Source of the DNA: Pseudodonghicola xiamenensis DSM 18339
GTDB taxonomy: Bacteria; Pseudomonadota; Alphaproteobacteria; Rhodobacterales; Rhodobacteraceae
Direction: 5' to 3'
DNA length: 64,000 nt
NCBI RefSeq assembly: GCF_000429365.1
Contig: NZ_AUBS01000002.1
Coordinates: 310,001-374,000, forward strand
Below, piece after piece: positions 54,253 to 63,034 of the stretch (position 1 is the stretch's first letter; each line of letters opens with the position of its first letter). The position numbers and the translations under genes were made by a program. The notes under the pieces were generated by a model. That model saw nothing but the letters and a program-made list of their open reading frames with translations. It was not told the DNA's origin and did not search any database.

Positions 54253-54894
54253 GTGGCCCCGCGGGACCCGGAATTCTCTGCCGAGTTTCGCGGCCAGCTC
54301 GATCTGCTGATGCGGCTCCGGCGCGACGTGCGCCGGTTCCGCCAAGATCCGGTGGACGAGGCGGAGCTGTTGCGCTGCCTTGCCACCTTTCGTCTCGCTC
54401 CCTCGGTGGGGCTGAGCGAACCCTGGCGCATCCTGCGGATCGAAAGCGATACCGCCCGCGCCGCCGCTCTGCAGAATTTCAAGACCGCCAATGCCCGCGC
54501 CCTAGCCGGCTATGATGGCGAACGCGCCGCGCTCTACAGCCGGCTCAAGCTGTCTGGGATGGAAGAGGCCCCGGTGCAGCTCGCGCTCTATTGCGACGAG
54601 ACGACGGAAAAGGGCCACGGGCTGGGCGCCGCCACCATGCCCGAGATGCGCCGCTATTCGGTGGTCACCGCCATCACCCTGTTCTGGCTGCGCCTGCGCG
54701 CCGAGGGGCTGGGGCTCGGCTGGGTCTCGGTGCTCGACCCAGAGGCGCTGAACCGCGCATTCGACGTGCCGGAAAGCTGGCGGCTGATCGGATATTTTTG
54801 CCTCGGCCATCCCGAAGATGTATCACAGACCCCGGAACTGGAAGAACAGGGCTGGGAACACCGCGCCGCGGACCTGCCCATCGAAACACGCTGA
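54253..54894 (+). CDS. bluB: 5,6-dimethylbenzimidazole synthase BluB
   Basis: 213 residues from GTG 54253, 4 bp after the rpsP stop; the longer frame is antisense-like within rpsP. LLMRLRRDVRRFRQDPVDEAEL is the BluB start, with the FMN-binding Arg residues, and GLGLGWVSVLDP, ESWRLIGYFCLGHP complete the nitroreductase-like fold. It makes the lower ligand of vitamin B12 from FMNH2 and O2. The location inside the rpsP-rimM cluster is unexpected. Confidence 0.93.
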   Translation: MAPRDPEFSAEFRGQLDLLMRLRRDVRRFRQDPVDEAELLRCLATFRLAPSVGLSEPWRILRIESDTARAAALQNFKTANARALAGYDGERAALYSRLKLSGMEEAPVQLALYCDETTEKGHGLGAATMPEMRRYSVVTAITLFWLRLRAEGLGLGWVSVLDPEALNRAFDVPESWRLIGYFCLGHPEDVSQTPELEEQGWEHRAADLPIETR

Positions 54895-54900
54895 GGCCCC

Positions 54901-55419
54901 ATGACAATATCGCCTGCTGAGGAACGTATCTGTGTCGGCGCCATCGCCGGCTCTTTCGGCGTCCGGGGCGAGGTGCGGCTGAAAAGCTATTGCGCCAATC
55001 CCGAGGATATCGAAACTTACAGCCCGCTGACCACCGAGGACGGAAGCCAGAGCTTTCCGGTGGTGCTGACCCGCGTGGTCAAGAACGGCTTTGCCGCCCA
55101 CCTTGGCGGGGTGGAAACCAAGGAAGAGGCCGATGCGTTGCGGGGCGTTCTGCTGTTTGCCCCGCGCGACCGGCTGCCGGCGCTGCCCGATGATGAATTC
55201 TATTATTCCGACCTGATCGGGCTCGAGGTCCTGGATACCGGCGGCACCCTGTTGGGCCGGGTCAAGGATGTTCAGAATCACGGCGCCGGCGATCTTCTGG
55301 AACTGCAGCCACCGGGCCAATCGGCCACCGTGCTTCTGCCCTTCACCCGCGCCCATGTGCCTACTGTCGATCTCGACGCCGGGCGGATCATCGCCGACCC
55401 GCCCGAGGGGCTTCTCTGA
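54901..55419 (+). CDS. rimM: Ribosome maturation factor RimM
   Basis: 172 residues. The N-terminal [24 protein letters not shown] is the RimM motif, and the PRC-barrel part has [36 protein letters not shown]. It acts in 30S head maturation. It overlaps the next gene by one base. Confidence 0.96.
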   Translation: MTISPAEERICVGAIAGSFGVRGEVRLKSYCANPEDIETYSPLTTEDGSQSFPVVLTRVVKNGFAAHLGGVETKEEADALRGVLLFAPRDRLPALPDDEFYYSDLIGLEVLDTGGTLLGRVKDVQNHGAGDLLELQPPGQSATVLLPFTRAHVPTVDLDAGRIIADPPEGLL

Positions 55420-56321
55420 TGACCCGGGCATACAGCCGCAGGGCCCATGCCCTGATGGCTGTGCCGCTTTATGCGGGGCCGCTTCTCGCGGGCTGGTCCG
55501 ATGCGCCCGCCGGAGTGGCAGCCGTGCTGATCGCGCTGACCTTCCTGGCCAGGATCATGGCTGGCCGCCTGCCCCCACGCCCCGAGACGCCGTTGCCCCT
55601 GACGCTGATGGCCCTGCTGCTGAACCAGAGCTTTCTCGTGCTGGCACTCTATGCGGCGGGGCTGGCGCTGACCTGGCTCGGCGGGCCGCTGGCATTGCCG
55701 CTCTGGCTGCCGCTGGCGCTGACCGGCCTGGGGGCCGCACTGCTGATCCTGCGCCATCCCGCCGACCCCGACCCGCACGAGACGGTGGACTTGCTGGAAG
55801 AGGCGCTGGAGGACATCGACCCGCCCGCGCCCTTCGAGGAGAGGGAGCAGACCAATGCCCCCGATCCGGAAGTTGTCGAAGCCACCGGTCGCGCCATTGC
55901 CGCGCTCTGGGCGCTGCCCGCCGATGCGCGGGCCGAGAGCTGCGACGACATCGTGCAGGAGCTTGAGGACCGTACCGGTCCGCGCGCCTTTCCGATCCTG
56001 TTGGAGGAAATCGGCGAAGGCGACCCCGCCGTCGACCGCGCCATGATCCGCTATCTGCTGCGGCCTCCGATCCGCCAATGGCTGGTGGCGGAAGGGGCCG
56101 ATCTGCGCTTTGCCTTCGATCTTCTGCTGCAAAGCGGCGATCCCGCGATCGAGAGCGATCTGGTCCAACTGATCAAGACCCTTCTGGACGAAGGCGCACC
56201 GGTCAGCGCCCTGCCCACGCCCGAAACCCTGCGCCACCGCGCCGAAACCCTGCCGGCGCTGATCCCGCTGATCGCCCGCGTGACCCAGGCCACCACCACC
56301 GAGGCGGATCGCGACGCATGA
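55419..56321 (+). CDS. Membrane protein of unknown function
   Basis: 300 residues. The first half has three hydrophobic segments (ALMAVPLYAGPLLAGW, GVAAVLIALTFLARIMAG, LTLMALLLNQSFLVLALYAAG plus LPLWLPLALTGLGAALLIL). The second half is acidic, soluble and helical (EVVEATGRAIAALWALP, LLEEIGEGDPAVDRAMIRYLL). The family is not recognised. It overlaps rimM and the next gene, so it is cotranscribed with them. Confidence 0.75.
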   Translation: MTRAYSRRAHALMAVPLYAGPLLAGWSDAPAGVAAVLIALTFLARIMAGRLPPRPETPLPLTLMALLLNQSFLVLALYAAGLALTWLGGPLALPLWLPLALTGLGAALLILRHPADPDPHETVDLLEEALEDIDPPAPFEEREQTNAPDPEVVEATGRAIAALWALPADARAESCDDIVQELEDRTGPRAFPILLEEIGEGDPAVDRAMIRYLLRPPIRQWLVAEGADLRFAFDLLLQSGDPAIESDLVQLIKTLLDEGAPVSALPTPETLRHRAETLPALIPLIARVTQATTTEADRDA

Positions 56322-57106
56322 GGGTGATCCTGCATGCCGGTTTCCACAAGACCGGAACCACCACACTGCAGAAGGCGCTGGAACGGAATGCCAAAACGCT
56401 CGCCCCCTGTCTGCGGCTGATCCCCCGCGCCGCCCTGCAACCCGCGGGCCGCGCGGCCCGCGCCTATTCGATCGCCAGTGATCCGCTGGAACTGGCGCTG
56501 TTCCAATATGAGCTGGCCCAGGCGCTGGAGGAAGGCCTCGACATCACCGGCGACGATCCCCGCCCGCTGCTGATGTCCTGCGAGGATCTGGCCGGTCAGA
56601 TGCCGGGGCGTTCCGGGGTGGAAAGCTATGGCGCCGCGCCCGTCCTGATGCACGCGACGGTCGAAACATTGCGGCAGCTCTGGCCCGGTCTGCGTACCGA
56701 GCTGTATTTTTCCACCCGCGCGGCCGAGGCCTGGCTGGCCAGCCTGCACGCCCAGCACCTGCGCGCCTGCCGGATGGAGCTGGACGCCAACACCTTTGCC
56801 GCGCGCTATCGCGCCGCAGCCGATCTGGAGGCTGTTGTCGACCGCATCGCCGCTGCAGTGGCACCGGTGCCGGTCCATCGCGCCGCTCTGGAACAGAGCC
56901 GGACCCGCAAGCTCGGGCCGCTCGACCCGCTGCTCGATCTCTGCGACCTGCCGACCGCCCTGCGTGCAGCTCTGAAGCCGCACCCGCCGGCCAATACCTC
57001 CGCCCCTGCCGACTGCGCCGCCGAACTTCTGACGCTCAACCGCAGCAATCTGGACGACAGGGCGCTGCGCGCCGCGAAACAGGCGCTGCTGACGGGGCGG
57101 GGCTGA
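56318..57106 (+). CDS. Sulfotransferase-like P-loop protein 1
   Basis: 262 residues from ATG 56318. The start ILHAGFHKTGTTTLQKALERN carries the HxGxxKTGTTxLQ loop of PAPS-dependent sulfotransferases (5'-phosphosulfate binding). LYFSTRAAEAWLASLHAQHL corresponds to the 3'-phosphate binding region. It is a paralogue of the next gene. The acceptor is unknown; activity requires PAPS. It is inserted between rimM and trmD. Confidence 0.72.
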   Translation: MRVILHAGFHKTGTTTLQKALERNAKTLAPCLRLIPRAALQPAGRAARAYSIASDPLELALFQYELAQALEEGLDITGDDPRPLLMSCEDLAGQMPGRSGVESYGAAPVLMHATVETLRQLWPGLRTELYFSTRAAEAWLASLHAQHLRACRMELDANTFAARYRAAADLEAVVDRIAAAVAPVPVHRAALEQSRTRKLGPLDPLLDLCDLPTALRAALKPHPPANTSAPADCAAELLTLNRSNLDDRALRAAKQALLTGRG

Positions 57107-57903
57107 TGCCGTGCGCCATCGTCATCCATCCCGGTTTTCACAAGACCGGAACCTCGACCCTGCAACAGGTTCTGCGCCGGAACCGGGCGGCGCTAAAGCC
57201 TTATCTGCGCACGGTTCTGGGCCCGCAAATGCCCGACCTCCTGCATGCCGCTCGGGGCTATTCCACTTGGCGCGATCCCTTCACCCTGGACAAATTCGCC
57301 CACCGCTTTCGCGACTTGCTGCAGCGATTGGGGAACATGCCGAAGCGGGTGCTCTGCCTCTCGGCTGAGGAGCTGTCCGGCCATCTGCCCGGGCGCGACG
57401 GGATCCCGGATTACAGCGCGGCCCCGGTGCTGGCCGCTGAAATGGCCAAGATCGTGGCCCAGGTGCATCCGGGCGTCCCGCTCAGCTTTTGCCTGACCCT
57501 GCGCCGCCCCGAAAGCTGGCTGCGGAGCGCCTATTGGGAGCATGTGAAATCCTCCTCGCTCACCCGCGACTGGGAAGATTTCGCGACCGACACCCGCGCC
57601 GGCGCCGATCTGGCGGCAGCGGCTGATCGGGTTGCGGCAGCGCTGCCCTGCCCGCTTCATCGCATCTGGCTGGAGCACTGCGCCGACACGCCGCTGGGGC
57701 CCGCGGCGCGCCTTCTCGATCTCTGTGGTGTCCCGGCAACTGTTCAGGCCACCCTTGTCTCGGTGCCCCGGGCCAATGCCCGCGCCAGCGATGCGGTTCT
57801 GCTTGCACTTCTGGCCGCCAACCGCGATTACACCGACCGCGACGCGCGCCAGGCTGCCAAGCGCGCCATCCTCAACGCCGCGCAGGAGACCAGCCGTGAC
57901 TGA
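57106..57903 (+). CDS. Sulfotransferase-like P-loop protein 2
   Basis: 265 residues. The P-loop-like start is IVIHPGFHKTGTSTLQQVLRRN, and FCLTLRRPESWLRSAYWEHVK follows the RxPxxxxxSxY 3'-phosphate motif better than in the first copy. AEELSGHLPGRDGIPDYSAAPVL is shared with the paralogue. It starts 1 bp into the stop of gene 1 and overlaps trmD by 8 bp. Confidence 0.74.
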   Translation: MPCAIVIHPGFHKTGTSTLQQVLRRNRAALKPYLRTVLGPQMPDLLHAARGYSTWRDPFTLDKFAHRFRDLLQRLGNMPKRVLCLSAEELSGHLPGRDGIPDYSAAPVLAAEMAKIVAQVHPGVPLSFCLTLRRPESWLRSAYWEHVKSSSLTRDWEDFATDTRAGADLAAAADRVAAALPCPLHRIWLEHCADTPLGPAARLLDLCGVPATVQATLVSVPRANARASDAVLLALLAANRDYTDRDARQAAKRAILNAAQETSRD

Positions 57904-58732
57904 CGACACACCCGAAGGCACACCCAAAGCCCCCAGCCGGTCGCTGGGCCGGATGGCGATCCGCCCGTCGCTGACGCCGCGCGAACTGATCACCCCGACG
58001 CCAGAGCTTCACGGCGCCTGGACCGCCAAGATCATAACCCTTTTCCCCTCAGCCTTTCCCGGCGTCCTGGGCGAGAGTCTGACCGGCAAGGCCCTGCAGG
58101 AAGGGCTCTGGCAGCTCGAAACACTGGACCTGCGCCGCTGGGGCATTGGCAAGCACCGCAATGTTGACGACACGCCGGCGGGCGGTGGCGCCGGCATGGT
58201 GCTGCGCGCCGATGTGCTCGGCCCGGCGATCGAAACAGCCATGGCCGGCACCGGCCGCAACTGGCCGCTGATCTATCTGTCGCCCCGCGGCCGGCGGATG
58301 GATCAGGCGATGATGCGCAGCCTGTCCCGGACCAATGGCGTCACCCTCATCTGCGGCCGTTTCGAAGGCGTCGACGAACGCGTGCTTGAGGAATACGGGG
58401 TGATGGAGGTCTCGCTCGGGGATTTCGTGATGACCGGCGGCGAGATTGCCGCCCAGGCGCTGATCGACGCGACCGTGCGGCTGCTGCCCGGTGTGCTGGG
58501 CAACCAGGCCTCGACCGAGGAGGAAAGCTTTTCCGCCGGCCTTCTGGAACACCCGCAATATACCCGCCCCGCCGAATGGAAGGGCCGCCCGATCCCCGAG
58601 GTGCTGATGTCCGGCCATCACGGGCGGATCGCCGACTGGCGCCAGCAGATGTCCGAAGAGATCACCCGCGTGCGTCGCCCCGACCTGTGGGAAGCGCAGC
58701 AGTCTCGCAAGGACGGCGAACAGGACGGTTAA
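57896..58732 (+). CDS. trmD: tRNA (guanine-N1)-methyltransferase TrmD
   Basis: 278 residues from GTG 57896, with AGGAGA upstream; a later ATG (57953) is a possible alternative. The N-terminal extension of about 45 residues precedes the SPOUT core (TAKIITLFPSAFPGVLGESLTGKAL). The trefoil knot carries GGGAGMVLRADVL, YLSPRGRRMDQ, CGRFEGVDERVLE and EVSLGDFVMTGGE, and the dimer-partner HPQYTRP is present. It methylates G37 in several tRNAs. rplS is not within this window. Confidence 0.96.
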   Translation: MTDDTPEGTPKAPSRSLGRMAIRPSLTPRELITPTPELHGAWTAKIITLFPSAFPGVLGESLTGKALQEGLWQLETLDLRRWGIGKHRNVDDTPAGGGAGMVLRADVLGPAIETAMAGTGRNWPLIYLSPRGRRMDQAMMRSLSRTNGVTLICGRFEGVDERVLEEYGVMEVSLGDFVMTGGEIAAQALIDATVRLLPGVLGNQASTEEESFSAGLLEHPQYTRPAEWKGRPIPEVLMSGHHGRIADWRQQMSEEITRVRRPDLWEAQQSRKDGEQDG

Positions 58733-58806
58733 CCGAACGATTGCAGTAGCAGCCATCCTGGGGAATAGTCGCCAAAGTTGTAATGTTAATTTCGGGAGGC
58801 CGGGCA

Positions 58807-59142
58807 ATGGCAGGCAAATTCGAACTCTACAAGGACAAGGCGGGCGAGTTCCGCTTTCGCCTGAAGGCGGGCAACGGCGAGATCATTCTTGCCAGCGAGG
58901 GTTACAAACAACGTGCCAGTGCCGAAAATGGTATCGAATCGGTGCGCAAGAATGCCCCGGTCGACGAACGCTATGAGCGCAAGGATACCAGTTCCGGCAA
59001 GCCGATGTTCAACCTGAAGGCCACCAACGGCCAGGTGATCGGCACCAGCGAATCCTACAGCAGCGCCGCCGCGCGCGACAACGGCATCGAATCCGTGAAG
59101 AAGAACGCCCCCGAGGCTGCGCTGGTCGATCTGACCGCATGA
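58807..59142 (+). CDS. YegP-family (DUF1508, UPF0339) protein with tandem repeats
   Basis: 111 residues from ATG 58807, with GGGAGG upstream. Two repeats of about 50 residues are visible: FELYKDKAGEFRFRLKAGNGEIILASEGY with NGIESVRKNAP, then FNLKATNGQVIGTSESY with NGIESVKKNAP. This is the DUF1508 tandem arrangement. Function is unknown; members are small soluble proteins. Confidence 0.9.
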   Translation: MAGKFELYKDKAGEFRFRLKAGNGEIILASEGYKQRASAENGIESVRKNAPVDERYERKDTSSGKPMFNLKATNGQVIGTSESYSSAAARDNGIESVKKNAPEAALVDLTA

Positions 59143-59627
59143 CGCGATAGCGCCGCCCTCCGAAACCTTTCAGGGGGCGGCAGCACGCCGCGAGCCGCGG
59201 AAGCCGGCAAGATTGTTGAGTGCCTGTCCCGGTGGCTGGCCCCTGAAGGCCGGGGGCGGATGTGGCGGATGGTAAAGGCCGCAGTCGCCCAGCCGAATGG
59301 CTTCGAACAATCGCCGGAGCCGATATGCGCCATCCCCCGGTCGCCCCCCTGCGGGCGCCGTCCCAGGCCATGGCACCAACCAGCGCGCGCCTGGGCCAGA
59401 GGATCGGCGCAACCTGAACCACCCCCCCAGCAGATGCGCTGATCGGTGTGCGCGTCGGACGCATTACCAAGCCCCGCCTTCCTCGTGCGAAACACGATCA
59501 GCATCTCGACTATGACAGGCAAGGCAGACCCCTTGGTGTGCGGCCTTCATCCCTCGGGGAGCCTCGGTTGGAGTTTGGCGATGCCAGCCCCCCGGATCGG
59601 CGGAACACCCTATTGAGAGTTCAGGGC
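59143..59627. other. Non-coding or decayed region after the YegP-family gene
   Basis: The 485 bp carry no supported gene. Open frames on both strands lack ribosome-binding sites and family similarity. A possible terminator (GCCGCCC/GGGCGGC, 59152-59158/59175-59181) follows the YegP gene. The remainder may be promoter or gene debris. Confidence 0.5.
59152..59181 (+). terminator. Possible hairpin terminator after the YegP-family gene
   Basis: A 7-bp stem with a 16-nt loop, without a T-run. Confidence 0.35.
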
Positions 59628-60395
59628 CTAGCCCATCAGGGCGCGACGAACCAGGTTCAGCCCGGCAATCAGCAGCACCACCAGGGTAAGCCGGCGGAAG
59701 GTGGCCTGTTCGATCCGATCATGCACCCGACCGCCCAGCCACATGCCCAAGAGCACCGGCACCAGCAGCGCCACCGAGAAGGGCAGCGTCGCCCGATTCA
59801 GGACCCCCGACCCCAGATGCGCCCCCAGCAGCGCCAGCGCGCCAAGCCCGTAGATCACCCCCTGCACCCGCACCTGTTCGATCTTCGGCGTACCGATGGC
59901 GGTGAGATAGGCCACCGTCGGCGGCCCCCAAACACCGGAGACACCGCCAATGGTGCCGGCGAAAGCGGCCACCATCGCCTCGATCCGGGAGGAGGGTTTG
60001 GCCATGTGGAATTTCATCCCGACAAGCTGCATCAGACAGAAGAGCGTGATCAGCCCCCCCAGCACCAAGAGCATCACCTGCACTGGGATGATCGAAACCA
60101 TCTGCGCGCTCGCCATCAGAAACAGGCCGCCCACGATAAGGAACAGCCGGAACCGTTTGATCGACCCGATCGCCGCCTCCACACCCTGACGCAGCGCCTG
60201 AATGCCATTGGTCGCCAGCGTCGGCAGGATCAGCCCGGCCAGCGCCACCTCGGGGGGCAGAAAGGTGCTCAGCCCCGAAATCAGGATCAGGGGCAGGGCA
60301 AAGCCCACCATCCCCTTCACCAGCCCAGCCACCAGGGCAAGAGCGAAGGCAAGGATCATCTGGTCGGGACTCATCAGGGCTGAGATCATATCCAT
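59628..60395 (-). CDS. TauE/SafE family sulfite exporter-like membrane protein
   Basis: 255 residues with seven or eight hydrophobic segments. The repeat starts FALALVAGLVKGMVGFALPLILISGLS and AAFAGTIGGVSGVWGPPTVAYL are the paired TauE motifs. It probably exports sulfoacetate, sulfite or another small anion. It stands alone, convergent with nothing; the mcd gene is divergent. Confidence 0.9.
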   Translation of the reverse strand: MDMISALMSPDQMILAFALALVAGLVKGMVGFALPLILISGLSTFLPPEVALAGLILPTLATNGIQALRQGVEAAIGSIKRFRLFLIVGGLFLMASAQMVSIIPVQVMLLVLGGLITLFCLMQLVGMKFHMAKPSSRIEAMVAAFAGTIGGVSGVWGPPTVAYLTAIGTPKIEQVRVQGVIYGLGALALLGAHLGSGVLNRATLPFSVALLVPVLLGMWLGGRVHDRIEQATFRRLTLVVLLIAGLNLVRRALMG

Positions 60396-60572
60396 GTGCC
60401 CGTCTTATCATCCCTGGACGGCGCTGCACTGCAAAATACGTCGCGCAACTATCGAACCCGACCAGAGACTTGAATGAATTTTTGTTGCGCTGCGACTGCG
60501 AAAGAATTAGGAGCAATCGACCGCCGCCCGCGCGGATGATTCATGTCTCATGATGATCAGGAGCCCAAGCCG

Positions 60573-62234
60573 ATGACCCAGACCGCCCTTCTTCCCGACC
60601 TGCTGGCACTGACCGGCGCCGCGATCCCCTCTGCCGTGATCGTGATGGATGTCGCCAAGGCGAAACTGCGTGACGCGCTGAGCGAGGGCGGCAAGGTCTC
60701 GGCGGCGCTGCTGGAACAAAATCAGGCCGCCGCCCACGGGCTGTCCTGGCTCGCCACCTATGTCGAGGCGCTGCGTCAGATGCAGGCCTGGGCCGAGCGG
60801 CTGCAGGCCGAAGGCAAGTTCGGCGAGGTGGAACAATTGATCCACCAGATCGCCTGTGGTGAATACCTGGCCCAGATGCAGGGCGGCATCCCGATGAGCC
60901 AGGGGGAAATTCTGCGCCTGACCGCACTGGGGCTGAGCGCCGAGGACATGGCGCCGCTGCATGACGCCACCGTCGCCGCGCTGGTGGCCGGCGGCAACAC
61001 ACCCTCTGCCCGGGCCCGTCTGGTCGCCCTGATGCAGGAGCGTGCGGCGGAAACCACCGTCGGCGCCACCGGGCTGGAAGAAGAGCTGGAGATGATCCGC
61101 GACCAGTTCCGCCGTTTCGCGGTGGAAAAGGTCGAACCCTTCGCCCATGAGTGGCACCTGAAAGACGAGCTGATCCCGATGGAAATCATCGAGGAGCTGG
61201 CCGAGCTAGGCGTCTTCGGCCTGACCATCCCGGAGAACCTTGGCGGTCTGGGGCTGTCGAAAGCCTCGATGGTGGTGGTCTCGGAAGAACTCTCGCGCGG
61301 TTATATCGGCGTGGGCTCCCTCGGCACCCGGTCCGAGATCGCGGCCGAGCTGATCCTGGCCGGCGGCACCGACGAACAGAAGGAACATTGGCTACCGAAG
61401 ATCGCCAGCGGGGAAATCCTGCCGACCGCCGTCTTCACCGAGCCGAACACCGGGTCTGATCTGGGCTCGCTGCGCACCCGGGCGGTGAAGAATGCCGCCG
61501 GAGATTACGAGGTGACCGGCAACAAGACCTGGATCACCCATGCGGCGCGGACCCATGTGATGACGCTGCTGGCGCGCACCGATCCGAACACCACCGATTA
61601 CCGCGGCCTCAGCATGTTTCTGGCCGAGAAGATCCCCGGCACCGATGAAGCCCCCTTCCCCACCCCCGGCATGACCGGCGGCGAGATCGAGGTTCTGGGC
61701 TATCGCGGCATGAAGGAATACGAGCTGGGCTTCGACGGTTTCAAGGTGAAGGGCGAGAACCTGCTGGGCGGCGAAGAGGGCAAGGGCTTCAAGCAACTGA
61801 TGCAGACCTTCGAGAGCGCCCGCATCCAGACCGCCGCCCGCGCCATCGGCGTGGCGCAATCGGCGCTGGACGTGGCGATGCAATATGCGCTCGACCGCAA
61901 GCAGTTCGGCAAGGCGCTGATCAACTTCCCGCGGGTCTCCGACAAGCTGGCGATGATGGCGGTAGAGATCATGGTGGCGCGTCAGCTCACCTATTATTCG
62001 GCCTGGCAGAAGGACCACGACAAGCGCTGCGATCTGGAGGCGGGGATGGCCAAGTTGCTGGGCGCCCGCGTCGCCTGGGCGGCGGCCGACAACGGGCTGC
62101 AGATCCACGGAGGCAACGGCTTTGCGCTGGAATACAAGATCAGCCGCATCCTCTGCGACGCGCGGATCCTGAACATCTTCGAAGGCGCTGCCGAGATTCA
62201 GGCGCAGGTGATCGCCCGGCGGCTCTTGGGGTGA
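60573..62234 (+). CDS. mcd: (2S)-methylsuccinyl-CoA dehydrogenase (Mcd), acyl-CoA dehydrogenase family
   Basis: 553 residues from ATG 60573, with AGGAG 9 bases upstream; ATG 60543 is an alternative. The acyl-CoA dehydrogenase core begins near residue 165 (LEMIRDQFRRFAVEKVEPFAHEW) and includes FTEPNTGSDLGSLRTRA, KTWITHAA and DRKQFGKALINF, and ends QIHGGNGFALEYKISRILCDARILNIFEGAAEIQAQVIARRLLG. The extra N-terminal domain of about 165 residues is a hallmark of Mcd in the ethylmalonyl-CoA pathway for acetyl-CoA assimilation. Confidence 0.85.
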   Translation: MTQTALLPDLLALTGAAIPSAVIVMDVAKAKLRDALSEGGKVSAALLEQNQAAAHGLSWLATYVEALRQMQAWAERLQAEGKFGEVEQLIHQIACGEYLAQMQGGIPMSQGEILRLTALGLSAEDMAPLHDATVAALVAGGNTPSARARLVALMQERAAETTVGATGLEEELEMIRDQFRRFAVEKVEPFAHEWHLKDELIPMEIIEELAELGVFGLTIPENLGGLGLSKASMVVVSEELSRGYIGVGSLGTRSEIAAELILAGGTDEQKEHWLPKIASGEILPTAVFTEPNTGSDLGSLRTRAVKNAAGDYEVTGNKTWITHAARTHVMTLLARTDPNTTDYRGLSMFLAEKIPGTDEAPFPTPGMTGGEIEVLGYRGMKEYELGFDGFKVKGENLLGGEEGKGFKQLMQTFESARIQTAARAIGVAQSALDVAMQYALDRKQFGKALINFPRVSDKLAMMAVEIMVARQLTYYSAWQKDHDKRCDLEAGMAKLLGARVAWAAADNGLQIHGGNGFALEYKISRILCDARILNIFEGAAEIQAQVIARRLLG

Positions 62235-62399
62235 GACACGCCCGGGAAACAGTCCGGAGGACTGTTTTCACTGGCGAACGGGCGTAGCCCGGGGAACCGA
62301 CGCGCCCCGAGCCGTCGACCACAGATGACAACCCACCGGGACAGGCGCCGCGAGGCGCCTTTCTCGTTTTCCGGGGCGCTTTCGGATGGGCGTGCGGTT

Positions 62400-62463
62400 G
62401 GGGGCGCTGCCCCCGTCGCGGCTGGCGCCGCGCCTCCCCCGCCGTATTTCGGACGAGAAGAAG
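62400..62463 (-). repeat. GC-rich intergenic repeat (copy 2)
   Basis: On the minus strand this reads CTTCTTCTCGTCCGAAATA, then CGGCGGGGGAGG, then a variable GC stem (GCGCGGCGCCAGCCGCG), then CGGGGGCAGCGCCCCC. It corresponds to copy 1 at 42895-42958. It lies just downstream of the trmO stop. Confidence 0.6.
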
Positions 62464-62477
62464 GGACCGGGCACGCT

Positions 62478-62957
62478 CTAGGAGGCTGGCGGGATATCAA
62501 TGCCCTCGAACCAGGGCTTGATGTCGATCACCGGGGTCATGTCGAAGGCATCGGTGGCGTCGATGCCGATCTTTCCAGTCTCGAAATCGAGCGCTGTGAC
62601 CCGCACCAAGGCCATCGCGACCGGATTGGGCCGCGCCGGCGAGCGCAGAGCGAAGGTACCGCGCGGGCCCGAGCCATGGCGCGGCGCCTGCACGATCAGG
62701 TCGCGGCGGCTTTGATCCATCCAGTAGAGCACCCAGATCCAGCGCCCGACCTCGAGCCCCTGCAGGCCGCAGGCATAAGCGGGATCAAGCTCGATCCGCG
62801 CGCGACCACCGCCCTGTTCGCGCGACTGGGTCAGGTTGCGCGGCGCCCTGCCCCGCGCCCAATCCGAACGGATATGTCCGATGAAGGTGATCTGGGCCAC
62901 GCCTTTGTCGCCCGGATCGAAGCCCAGCCGCTGCTCGCCCTCGCGCATCTCGTCCAT
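62478..62957 (-). CDS. tRNA (N6-threonylcarbamoyladenosine-37-N6)-methyltransferase TrmO (TsaA/YaeB domain)
   Basis: 159 residues from ATG 62957, with AGGAGGGTGG upstream. The domain has ITFIGHIRSDW at its start, RSPARPNPVAMALVRVTALDFETGKIGIDATDAFDMTPVIDIKPW near the end, the TsaA signature (RPNP.....V, D..D.TPv.DIKPY). It uses SAM to methylate t6A37 in some tRNAs. It lies between recO and mcd, downstream of recO in the same orientation. Confidence 0.85.
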   Translation of the reverse strand: MDEMREGEQRLGFDPGDKGVAQITFIGHIRSDWARGRAPRNLTQSREQGGGRARIELDPAYACGLQGLEVGRWIWVLYWMDQSRRDLIVQAPRHGSGPRGTFALRSPARPNPVAMALVRVTALDFETGKIGIDATDAFDMTPVIDIKPWFEGIDIPPAS

Positions 62958-63034
62958 GGCCACCCTCCTGTTCGACACGGCCATGAGAGACGGAGATCGG
63001 CGCAGGAGCAAGGGACAGAGTGTCGCCCCGCAGA

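Noticed and set aside
59009..59522. Overlapping minus-strand frames in the 59.1-59.6 kb gap
   Set aside because: No ribosome-binding site or recognisable protein; one reads into the YegP-family gene antisense.
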